A stretch of 64,000 nt of DNA from an uncultured Alistipes sp. (lineage in GTDB: Bacteria; Bacteroidota; Bacteroidia; Bacteroidales; Rikenellaceae). Position numbers and translations under genes: made by a program. Positions 35,610 to 43,589 of the stretch are shown one piece after another. Position 1 is the first letter of the stretch. Each line of letters begins with the position of its first letter. The notes under the pieces were generated by a model. The model was given only the letters and a program-made list of their open reading frames with translations. It made no database searches and was not told the DNA's origin. Location: contig CANASP010000010.1 of NCBI GenBank assembly GCA_947364365.1, forward strand, positions 26,795-90,794, given 5' to 3'.

Positions 35610-38600
35610 ATGCGTATGAAGAAATTATTCCTTCTGATGCTTTCTCTGGTCGCCTTCTGTGCCGCTTCGGCCCAGGTGACGACTTCGGGAATGAACGGTA
35701 CGGTTACCGACGAGAGCGGCGCTCCGCTTCTCGGCGCGACCGTCATCGCCGTGCACACCCCTTCGGGTACGACCTACGGCGTGGTGACCAACGCCAACGG
35801 TTACTACAACCTCCAGGGTCTGCGTGCGGGCGGTCCCTACAAGCTGACCGTGTCGTTCGTCGGCTACCAGACCGTCGAGTTCACCGATCTCCAGCTTCCG
35901 CTGGGCGAGACGCTCACGCGTAACGCCTACCTGCGCGACAACCAGGAGATCGAGGTCGTGGTCGTGACGGCCGACGGCAAGAACAGTGCGATGAACATCA
36001 ACCGTGCCGGTGCCGGTACGAGCGTGTCGGAGAAGCAGATCGCCATGCTGCCCAGCGTGAGCCGCAGCCTCAACGACGTGATGAAGCTCACCCCGCAGGC
36101 ATCGACCACCACGTCGGGTCTGGCCATCGGCGGCGGTAACTACCGCCAGTCGTACGTGACGGTCGACGGTGCGTCGTTCAACAACATGTTCGGTATCGGC
36201 AGCAACCTGCCCGCCGGCGGTTCGCCCATCTCGCTCGACGCGCTGGAGCAGGTATCGGTTTCGGTGACCCCCTACGACGTGCGTCAGAGCGGTTTCACGG
36301 GCGGTGCCATCAACGCCGTGACGAAGTCGGGTACCAACGACGTGAAGGTTTCGGTATACGACTACTACAAGAGCGACGCCTGGACCGGTTCGCGCTACAA
36401 GGACGACGGCAAGCTCCAGCTCTCGGAGAGCGTGACGAACACGCTGGGTGTCTCGGTGGGCGCCCCGATCGTGAAGAACAAGCTCTTCATCTTCGCCAAC
36501 TTCGAGCGCGAGTGGAACAAGACCCCGGGTATCACCCGTCTGGCCCGCGAGAACGAGAACCAGACTTGGGGCGGTTCGTCGCAGTACAACCGTCCGACCA
36601 TCGACCAGATGGAGACGATCAAGGGTTACCTGAAGGACAAGTTCGGTTACGATCCCGGCCGCTACGCCGACTACTCGCTCAAGGTTCCCAACTGGAAGTT
36701 CATGACGCGCGTCGACTGGAACATCAACCAGAACCACTCGCTCAACATCCGTTACAGCGAGACGCGCAACAAGTACTCGGCGTCGCCGTCGAGCTCGACC
36801 AGCCCGCTTACCTCGCCCTACGACCGCAACAACGCCGGCCGCGGCAGCTACTGCGCCATGACCTTCGAGAGCGCCCGCTACTACCAGGAGCAGAACTTCA
36901 CGTCGGTAGCCGCCGAGCTCAACTCGCGCTTCCTCGACGGTCGTCTGACCAACACGGTGCGCTACACCTACTCGCACCAGTACGAGCCCCGCAGCTACGT
37001 GGGTAACCTCTTCCCGACGGTCGACATCATGGAGGGCACCGATCTGCTCACCACGTTCGGTCTCGACCCCTTCACCTACGGCAACCTGCGCGAGGTGAAC
37101 ACCCACATCGTAACCGACGAGATCGGCTGGAACTCGGGTATCAACCACTTCACGTTCGGTTACCAGTTCGAGCACGACACGGCCGTCAACGGCTACATGC
37201 AGGGCGGTGCCGGTTACTACATCTACAACTCGTGGGATGATTTCGTGAACGACAGAACCCCCGCCGCATTCGCCATCACCCACTCCAACCGCGACGACCT
37301 GCAGCAGACGTTCCCCTCGTTCAGCTACATGCAGCACTCGATCTACGCGCAGGACGAGCTGTCGATCAGCGAGCGCTTCAAGGCTACGGTCGGTCTGCGT
37401 TTCGAGATCCCGACCTATCCTTCGATCGCAAGCAACGAGAACAAGGAGTTCACCCAGCTCTTCGCTGCCCACGGCGGTTACAAGACCTCGGACATGCCCA
37501 AGGCCCGTCTGAACGTTTCGCCCCGCGTAGGCTTCAACTGGGATATGACCGGCGAGCGTAAGTACATCCTCCGCGGCGGTACGGGTATCTTCACCGGTCG
37601 TCTGCCCTTCGTGTGGATCGTGTCGGCCGTCGGCAACAGCAACGTGATGCAGGCCCAGACGATCCTCAACCCGGGCGACAAGCAGCTGGCCAACATCAAG
37701 TTCCACGACAATATCGACGATATTCTCGAGAACCTCTACGGCGGTCAGTTCCAGGCGAGCGACAACCTGCCCGCTCCTACGGCGACGACGATTCTGGACA
37801 AGAAGCTGAAGATGCCGTCGACCTGGAAAACCTCGCTGGCTCTGGACATGAAGCTCCCGGGCGACGTCAACCTCAACATCGAGGGTATCTACAACAAGGA
37901 TATCAACTCGGTGGCTGTCCAGAAACTCGGTATCGAGGAGGTTGCCGGCGGTATTCAGCTGCCGGGCGAACCCGAGGCTCGTCCGCTGTGGAAATCGTCG
38001 GGAATCGTCAACAATGTCGCAGATACGAGCAAGGGCGCAGTACATAAGGACGTAACGCCCTATCTGATCCACAACGCCGACATCGACGGTTACTACGCTT
38101 CGCTGACCGCCCAGGTTTCGAAGGAGTGGAAGTTCGGTCTGTCGTTGAGCGCCGCCTATACCTACGCTTCGTCGAAGAACGTCATCGACGGTATCGGCGA
38201 CCAGGTTTCGTCGGCCTACAACACCAACACCTTCTGCCAGAACGGTTCGAACATGCCGCAGCTGGGTTACTCGTCGTATGTATCGCCTCACCGTATCCTG
38301 CTCAACGTGGGCTACCGTCTGACGGCTCCCAAGTCGGCCACGACCTTCGGCCTGTTCTACGAGGCTTACCGTCTGGGTTACATCGGCAACTACTCCTACT
38401 CGCGCTACTCCTACACGATGGCCAACGTAACGGGTGACGGCGGTGCCGACAACCTGCTCTACGTGCCGACGGAGGCGCAGCTCGCCGAGATGACCTTCGC
38501 CAAGGAGGGTCAGAAGGAGGCTTTCTGGGCCTTCATCAACAAGGACCAGTACCTGAAGAAGCACATCGGTGAGTACACCGAGCGCGGCGGCGCCGTGATG

Positions 38601-38870
38601 CCGTGGCGTCACGAGCTGAACTTCAAGTTCGCCCACGACTTCTACTTCAACGTCAAGGGCAAGCGCAACGCGCTGACCCTGGGTGTCGACGTGAACAACA
38701 TCGCCAACCTGATCAACCGCAACTGGGGCAATGTCGAGCAGATCAGCACCAACCGTGTACTGTCGTACAAGAACGGTGTCTACACGTTCACCGAGCCGCA
38801 GTGGTCGGTGAAGGCCAGCACCGCTTCGACGTGGTCGGCGCTGCTGAGCATTCGCTACACGTTCAACTAA
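35610..38870 (+). CDS. Oar-like TonB-dependent receptor
   Basis: A 1086-residue outer-membrane protein of the Oar/OmpA-related TonB-receptor group: signal peptide (ends CAASAQ), N-terminal carboxypeptidase-regulatory-like domain (TTSGMNGTVTDESGAPLLGAT), plug (SRSLNDVMKLTPQAST, GGGNYRQSYVTVDGASFNNMFG, SVTPYDVRQSGFTGGAINAVTKSGTN) and a large barrel ending LLSIRYTFN. Oar-type receptors handle peptides or proteins at the cell surface; the ligand here is unknown. Codon choice (frequent GGT and CGT where nearby genes use GGC and CGC) suggests high expression. Two near starts exist, ATG at 35610 and 35616. Follows the structured RNA and ends in its own terminator. Confidence 0.88.
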   Translation: MRMKKLFLLMLSLVAFCAASAQVTTSGMNGTVTDESGAPLLGATVIAVHTPSGTTYGVVTNANGYYNLQGLRAGGPYKLTVSFVGYQTVEFTDLQLPLGETLTRNAYLRDNQEIEVVVVTADGKNSAMNINRAGAGTSVSEKQIAMLPSVSRSLNDVMKLTPQASTTTSGLAIGGGNYRQSYVTVDGASFNNMFGIGSNLPAGGSPISLDALEQVSVSVTPYDVRQSGFTGGAINAVTKSGTNDVKVSVYDYYKSDAWTGSRYKDDGKLQLSESVTNTLGVSVGAPIVKNKLFIFANFEREWNKTPGITRLARENENQTWGGSSQYNRPTIDQMETIKGYLKDKFGYDPGRYADYSLKVPNWKFMTRVDWNINQNHSLNIRYSETRNKYSASPSSSTSPLTSPYDRNNAGRGSYCAMTFESARYYQEQNFTSVAAELNSRFLDGRLTNTVRYTYSHQYEPRSYVGNLFPTVDIMEGTDLLTTFGLDPFTYGNLREVNTHIVTDEIGWNSGINHFTFGYQFEHDTAVNGYMQGGAGYYIYNSWDDFVNDRTPAAFAITHSNRDDLQQTFPSFSYMQHSIYAQDELSISERFKATVGLRFEIPTYPSIASNENKEFTQLFAAHGGYKTSDMPKARLNVSPRVGFNWDMTGERKYILRGGTGIFTGRLPFVWIVSAVGNSNVMQAQTILNPGDKQLANIKFHDNIDDILENLYGGQFQASDNLPAPTATTILDKKLKMPSTWKTSLALDMKLPGDVNLNIEGIYNKDINSVAVQKLGIEEVAGGIQLPGEPEARPLWKSSGIVNNVADTSKGAVHKDVTPYLIHNADIDGYYASLTAQVSKEWKFGLSLSAAYTYASSKNVIDGIGDQVSSAYNTNTFCQNGSNMPQLGYSSYVSPHRILLNVGYRLTAPKSATTFGLFYEAYRLGYIGNYSYSRYSYTMANVTGDGGADNLLYVPTEAQLAEMTFAKEGQKEAFWAFINKDQYLKKHIGEYTERGGAVMPWRHELNFKFAHDFYFNVKGKRNALTLGVDVNNIANLINRNWGNVEQISTNRVLSYKNGVYTFTEPQWSVKASTASTWSALLSIRYTFN

Positions 38871-38895
38871 TCGGATCCTCGTGTCCGAATCGGGC

Positions 38896-38929
38896 GAAGG
38901 CCGGTCCTGCGGGACCGGCCTTCTTTTTT
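38896..38929 (+). terminator. Intrinsic terminator of Oar-like receptor gene
   Basis: Perfect stem GAAGGCCGGTCC / GGACCGGCCTTC followed by six T. Confidence 0.93.
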
Positions 38930-38991
38930 GGTGCGTTTTCCTTTTTTTGTCGTTGCTGACCGATAATAAAAGTGATAAGGGGATACCTATG

Positions 38992-39017
38992 AAAACGCCC
39001 CGCGATGTTGCGGGGCG
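38992..39017 (-). terminator. Intrinsic terminator of HAD gene
   Basis: Read on the minus strand: stem CGCCCCGC / GCGGGGCG with six-base loop, followed by TTTT. It lies 29 nt past the HAD stop codon. Confidence 0.75.
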
Positions 39018-39045
39018 CAGGGTAGGGCAGGGCGGGACGGCGGGG

Positions 39046-39633
39046 TCAGAGCAGCAGGCGGCGCAGGGCGTCGCACGTGGCCGCGGGGTCGTGGCGGTCG
39101 AACAGGCAGCCGCGAATGCCCAGGCGTTCGGCCGCGGCGATGTTCTCGGGACGGTCGTCGATGAAGAGCGTATCCGCAGGGATGAGGCCGTAGCGGTCGA
39201 GCAGGATCCGGTAGATGCGCGGCTCGGGCTTCACCGTGCGCTCCTCGCACGAGACGACCTCGCCGTCGAAGTGACGGTAGACCGGTACGCGGCGCAGGAA
39301 GTCGATGAACTCGCGCGACATGTTCGAGAGTACGTAGAGTTTGTATCCGGCGGCTTTCAGGTCGCCCACGAGCCGCTCGGTGGGGGCGATGGGCTCTTGG
39401 CGGTCGATCGCCTCGTCGATGAGCGCCGCGCAGCGGTCGCGGTCGCATCCTTTGACTTGGCAGAGGATGTCGGTCACCTCGTCGCGCGTGAGCGTGCCGC
39501 GGTCATACTCCTCCCAGAATGCGGGCATCTTCTCGGCGCGCACGAAGCTGAAGAAGTCGACGAGCTCCTGCGGGCATTTGTTCTTGTCGCGGGCGAAGAG
39601 TACGCCGCCCAGGTCGAAAACGATATTTTTCAT
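39046..39633 (-). CDS. HAD-superfamily phosphatase
   Basis: A 195-residue HAD hydrolase of the YihX/epoxide-hydrolase N-terminal-like type. Motif I is DLGGVLF at residues 7-13, motif II LSNMS, motif III with K in VKPEPRIY, motif IV FIDDRPENI. A small alpha-helical cap lies between motifs I and II. The substrate is probably a small sugar phosphate or nucleotide, not shown here. Single gene with its own promoter and terminator. Confidence 0.9.
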   Translation of the reverse strand: MKNIVFDLGGVLFARDKNKCPQELVDFFSFVRAEKMPAFWEEYDRGTLTRDEVTDILCQVKGCDRDRCAALIDEAIDRQEPIAPTERLVGDLKAAGYKLYVLSNMSREFIDFLRRVPVYRHFDGEVVSCEERTVKPEPRIYRILLDRYGLIPADTLFIDDRPENIAAAERLGIRGCLFDRHDPAATCDALRRLLL

Positions 39634-39652
39634 GGTCGATGTTGCTTGTCCG

Positions 39653-39660
39653 CAAAGGTA
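39653..39660 (-). promoter_or_regulatory. -7 element TACCTTTG of HAD gene
   Basis: Perfect minus-strand match, 19 nt before the HAD ATG. Confidence 0.55.
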
Positions 39661-39775
39661 CGCAAAAGAGGCGGAACCGCAAAAGACCCTCCCTTCGGGT
39701 CGTGGCCGGGTCGTGCGGATTTCGTCGATTTATGCTTTTTTCTGTGCTGAATGGCGGAAAGTCGAATTTGTTTCG

Positions 39776-39783
39776 TACCTTTG
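39776..39783 (+). promoter_or_regulatory. -7 element TACCTTTG of carboxylase gene
   Basis: Perfect match, 47 nt before the ATG at 39831. Confidence 0.55.
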
Positions 39784-39830
39784 TTTGCCGAATATCGGTT
39801 TCGGAAAGTATTTCTTAAAAATATAACTAC

Positions 39831-41687
39831 ATGGCAAGAACGCTCAAAATCAGAGACCTCACGCTGCGCGACGGACAACAATCGTCGTTTGCGACGCGTA
39901 TGAACCAGGCGCAGATCGACCGCTGCCTGCCGTTCTACAAGGATGCCAATTTCTATGCGATGGAAGTGTGGGGCGGCGCCGTGCCCGACTCGGTGATGCG
40001 CTACCTCAACGAGAACCCCTGGACCCGTCTGGAGACCATTCATAAGGCCGTCGGCGACGTGTCGAAACTCACGGCTCTCTCGCGCGGCCGCAACCTGTTC
40101 GGCTACGCGCCCTATACGGATGAGATCATCGACGGTTTCTGCCGCAACGCCATCGGCAGCGGCCTGGGGATCATGCGTATCTTCGATGCGCTGAACGACG
40201 TGGACAACGTGAAGTCGACGATCAAATACGTCAAGCAGTACGGCGGTATCGCCGACTGCGCCGTATGTTACACGGTGGACCCGAAGTATCCCCAGCCCTC
40301 GTTCTTCCAGAAACTGCTGGGCAAGAAGGCTCCGCAGCCGGTCTTCACCGACGCCTACTTCCTCGACAAGGCCAAGCAGATGGCAGCGCTGGGCGCCGAC
40401 ATGATTACGATCAAGGACATGTCGGGTCTGATTCCGCCGCGCCGCGTGGCGACGCTCGTCAAGCTCTTCAAGCAGCACATCTCGATCCCCGTCGATTTCC
40501 ACACCCACTGTACGCCGGGTTACGGCCTGGCATCGGTGCTGGCGGCCATCGTTGCCGGCGTGGACATCGTCGACACCAACTGCTGGTATTTCGCCGAGGG
40601 TACGGGTGCGCCGGCCATCGAGCTGGTCTATGTCTTCTGCAAGAAGCTGGGCGTCGACATGGGCGTCGATATGGAGGCCGTGGCCAAGATCAATGCCGAG
40701 CTGCGTGAGATCCGCAAGGAGCTCAACCGTTCGGTCTTCAACACCGAGAAGCCCGAGCCCAAGCCCTTCAACCCGCTCACGGACAAGCTGCCCGCCGAGG
40801 TGGAGGCGTTGTTCGACGCTGCGATCAAGGCGGCGCAGAACGACGACGAGGAGGCGACGATCGCCGCCTGCCGCAAGATCGAGGCCTACTTCGGCTTCCC
40901 CGCTCCCAACGAACTGGTGCAGAAGGCCGAGATCCCCGGCGGCATGTATTCGAACATGGTGGCCCAGCTCCAGCAGCTCAAGGCCGAGGAGATCCTGCCG
41001 CGTGCCATGGAGCTCATCCCGACGGTGCGCATGGATGCCGGTCTGCCGCCGCTGGTGACGCCGACCTCGCAGATCGTGGGTGCGCAGGCCGTCAACTGTG
41101 CGCTCGACGAGAAGGCCGGCCGCGCGATGTACACCAACAAGAGCTCGCAGTTCGTGGGGCTGGTCAAGGGCGAGTACGGCCACACGCCGGTGAAGATCGA
41201 CCCCGAATTCCGCTTCAAGATCTGCGGCGTGCGTGAGGAGACTCCCTACGACACGTCGAAGAACAAGCGTCAGCCCAACCCCGAGCTGCCCGAGGCCGGC
41301 GGCGTGAAGCTGGCCGAGACGGAGAAGGAGGAGCTGCTGCTCGAACTCTTCCCGATGGTCGCGAAGAACTATCTGACGGCGCTCAAGAAGAAGGCCTACG
41401 AGGCGCAGAAACCCGCCGAGCAGCCCAAGGCGGAGGCTCCCGTCGTGGCCCCCAAGCCCCAGGCGAAGATCACGGGCAATACGGTCAATGCCCCCCTGCC
41501 GGGCCGCGTGCTGGAGGTCCTCGTGAAGGTGGGCGACGAGGTCAAGGCCGACCAGGAGGTGCTGATCCTGGAGGCGATGAAGATGGAGAACTCCATCACG
41601 ACCGATTATGCGGGCAAGGTCAAGCAGGTGCTCGTCGAGGCCGGCGAGACGGTTCAGACCGACGCCGTGCTGATCGAGATCGAATAA
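39831..41687 (+). CDS. Biotin-dependent carboxyltransferase (pyruvate carboxylase subunit B / oxaloacetate decarboxylase alpha)
   Basis: A 618-residue protein: HMGL-like carboxyltransferase barrel (about 5-270; LTLRDGQQSSFATRM, DFHTHCTPGYG with metal-binding His), the conserved carboxylase domain (about 290-480) and a C-terminal biotinyl domain with biotinylation site K584 in LEAMKM. A Pro/Ala/Lys linker (KPAEQPKAEAPVVAPKP) joins them. It interconverts pyruvate and oxaloacetate. The sequence alone does not separate pyruvate carboxylase subunit B from the alpha subunit of the Na+-pumping oxaloacetate decarboxylase; no oadB/oadG or biotin carboxylase gene is adjacent. Single gene with promoter and terminator. 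Confidence 0.88.
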   Translation: MARTLKIRDLTLRDGQQSSFATRMNQAQIDRCLPFYKDANFYAMEVWGGAVPDSVMRYLNENPWTRLETIHKAVGDVSKLTALSRGRNLFGYAPYTDEIIDGFCRNAIGSGLGIMRIFDALNDVDNVKSTIKYVKQYGGIADCAVCYTVDPKYPQPSFFQKLLGKKAPQPVFTDAYFLDKAKQMAALGADMITIKDMSGLIPPRRVATLVKLFKQHISIPVDFHTHCTPGYGLASVLAAIVAGVDIVDTNCWYFAEGTGAPAIELVYVFCKKLGVDMGVDMEAVAKINAELREIRKELNRSVFNTEKPEPKPFNPLTDKLPAEVEALFDAAIKAAQNDDEEATIAACRKIEAYFGFPAPNELVQKAEIPGGMYSNMVAQLQQLKAEEILPRAMELIPTVRMDAGLPPLVTPTSQIVGAQAVNCALDEKAGRAMYTNKSSQFVGLVKGEYGHTPVKIDPEFRFKICGVREETPYDTSKNKRQPNPELPEAGGVKLAETEKEELLLELFPMVAKNYLTALKKKAYEAQKPAEQPKAEAPVVAPKPQAKITGNTVNAPLPGRVLEVLVKVGDEVKADQEVLILEAMKMENSITTDYAGKVKQVLVEAGETVQTDAVLIEIE

Positions 41688-41709
41688 CGGGCCGGGCCCG
41701 AAACCGCAA

Positions 41710-41742
41710 GGGGCGATCCTCGACGAGGGTCGCCCCTTTTTT
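41710..41742 (+). terminator. Intrinsic terminator of carboxylase gene
   Basis: Stem GGGGCGATCCTC / GAGGGTCGCCCC with one G-T pair, loop GAC, followed by six T. Confidence 0.92.
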
Positions 41743-41851
41743 ATCCCGTTCCGGTCCGATTGCGGCCGTTCGCCCGACCGGTCGGGGGTGCAGGCGGCGT
41801 ATCGCGCGGTTTGCGTATCGCTGTTTTCATTGCAGGTAGTGGGAAAAAACG

Positions 41852-41859
41852 TATATTTG
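41852..41859 (+). promoter_or_regulatory. -7 element TATATTTG of pepD gene
   Basis: Perfect match, 26 nt before the ATG at 41886. Confidence 0.55.
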
Positions 41860-41885
41860 TACCAAACAAACATTAAAGATCGAAT

Positions 41886-43337
41886 ATGTCGGAAATCGTC
41901 AATTTGGAACCCCGCCTCGTGTGGGAGCAGTTCGACGCCATCACGCGCGTGCCGCGTCCGTCGAAAAAGGAGGGTAAGATCATCCAGTATCTCGTCGACT
42001 TCGCCCGCGAGCACGGTCTGGAGTATAAGAAGGACGCCATCGGCAACGTGGTGATCCGCAAGGGCGCCACGCCCGGCTTCGAGGATCGTCCGACGGTGAT
42101 TCTCCAGTCGCACATGGACATGGTGTGCGAGAAGAATTCGGACGTGGAGTTCGACTTCGACAACGATCCGATCCGCACGCGCATCGACGGCGGGTGGGTC
42201 CGGGCCGAGGGGACGACGCTCGGTGCCGACTGTGGCATCGGTATGGCTGCCGCGTTGGCCGTGCTGATCGACCCTGCGATCGAGCACGGACCCGTCGAAG
42301 CGCTCTTCACGGTCGACGAGGAGACGGGCCTCACGGGTGCGTTCGAACTGGGCGAGGGGATGCTGACGGGCAAGTACCTCGTCAACCTCGACTCGGAGGA
42401 CGAGGGCGAACTCTTCATCGGCTGTGCCGGAGGTATCGACACGATCGCCACGTTCCGTTATACGACCGAGGAGGCTCCGAAGAACTACGCCTTCTTCCGC
42501 GTGGACGTGTCGGATCTGCTGGGCGGCCACTCGGGCGACGACATCGACAAGGGACGCGCCAATTCGAACAAGATCGTGGCGCGGCTGCTGTGGGACGGCA
42601 TGCAGTCGCACGGGTTGCGTCTGGCCTATTTCAGCGGCGGCAACCTGCGCAATGCCATTCCGCGCGAGGCCTATGCGATCTTCGGCGTGCCGGCGGGCGA
42701 CAAGGAGGAGTTCGTGAAGCGCTACGAGCTGTTCGCCGCCGACGTGAAGGCCGAATACCGCTCGACGGAGCCCAATTTCCGCATCACGCTCAACGAGATG
42801 CCCGCGGTGGACCGCGTGCTCGACGCGCGGACGCAGACCGGGCTGGTCTATGCGCTGGTGGGTGTGCCCAACGGCGTGGTGGCGATGTCGCAGGCCGTGA
42901 AAGGGCTGGTGGAGACGTCGACCAATCTGGCGTCGGTGAAGTTCGAGGGCGACGACCGGATCGTGGTGACCTCGTCGCAGCGTTCGTCGGTCGAGAGCGC
43001 CAAGACCTATGTGATGCAGGCCGTCGAGTCGGTTTTCGCACTGGCGGGTGCCGACGTGGCCCACTCGGACGGCTATCCCGGCTGGGCGCCCGATCCCGAG
43101 TCGCTGTTGCTGGAGCGGACCCGGGAGAGCTACGTGCGTCTGTTCGGTGAGGAGCCGAAGGTGCGGGCGATCCACGCCGGACTGGAGTGCGGCCTCTTCC
43201 TGGAGAAGTATCCCGAGCTGGAGATGGTGTCGTTCGGCCCGACGTTGCGCGGCGTGCACTCGCCCGACGAGCGGCTGGAGATCGCCACGGTGCCCAAGTT
43301 CTGGGCGCTGCTCGCCGATCTGTTGCGGACGATCTGA
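41886..43337 (+). CDS. pepD: Aminoacyl-histidine dipeptidase (M20, PepD)
   Basis: A 483-residue cytosolic M20 metallopeptidase that hydrolyses Xaa-His and other dipeptides. Metal-site motifs: SHMDMV, LGADCGIGMA, the catalytic Glu in DEETGLTGA, NLDSEDEGELFIG, and HAGLECG near the C-terminus. A lid/dimerisation domain with GGHSGDDIDKGRANS lies in the middle. Full length for PepD. Single gene with promoter and terminator. Confidence 0.94.
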   Translation: MSEIVNLEPRLVWEQFDAITRVPRPSKKEGKIIQYLVDFAREHGLEYKKDAIGNVVIRKGATPGFEDRPTVILQSHMDMVCEKNSDVEFDFDNDPIRTRIDGGWVRAEGTTLGADCGIGMAAALAVLIDPAIEHGPVEALFTVDEETGLTGAFELGEGMLTGKYLVNLDSEDEGELFIGCAGGIDTIATFRYTTEEAPKNYAFFRVDVSDLLGGHSGDDIDKGRANSNKIVARLLWDGMQSHGLRLAYFSGGNLRNAIPREAYAIFGVPAGDKEEFVKRYELFAADVKAEYRSTEPNFRITLNEMPAVDRVLDARTQTGLVYALVGVPNGVVAMSQAVKGLVETSTNLASVKFEGDDRIVVTSSQRSSVESAKTYVMQAVESVFALAGADVAHSDGYPGWAPDPESLLLERTRESYVRLFGEEPKVRAIHAGLECGLFLEKYPELEMVSFGPTLRGVHSPDERLEIATVPKFWALLADLLRTI

Positions 43338-43362
43338 CGGGCGGGGCCTTTCCCGCGAACCG

Positions 43363-43392
43363 ATCCCGGAGCGTGAGCTCCGGGATTTTTTT
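43363..43392 (+). terminator. Intrinsic terminator of pepD
   Basis: Perfect stem ATCCCGGAGC / GCTCCGGGAT with GTGA loop, followed by a T-run. Confidence 0.93.
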
Positions 43393-43521
43393 GTGTACGG
43401 GGGTGTTCGAAAATGTATGAACATGGTGTATGGGTAGACTTCGATAGCCCGGAAAAAGCTCCTATAACAAAAAATAAATGCGAAATATGCGATGAGTGTT
43501 GGATTTTTATATATGTTTATA

Positions 43522-43529
43522 TATATTTG
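43522..43529 (+). promoter_or_regulatory. -7 element TATATTTG of SusC/SusD locus
   Basis: Perfect match inside an AT-rich block (43500-43535) that contrasts with the GC-rich surroundings; 60 nt before the susC-like ATG. Confidence 0.55.
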
Positions 43530-43589
43530 AATGTTCGCACATAGTGTGAAACCTAAAAAATTTTACTAACCTATTACCAACCTTACTTT

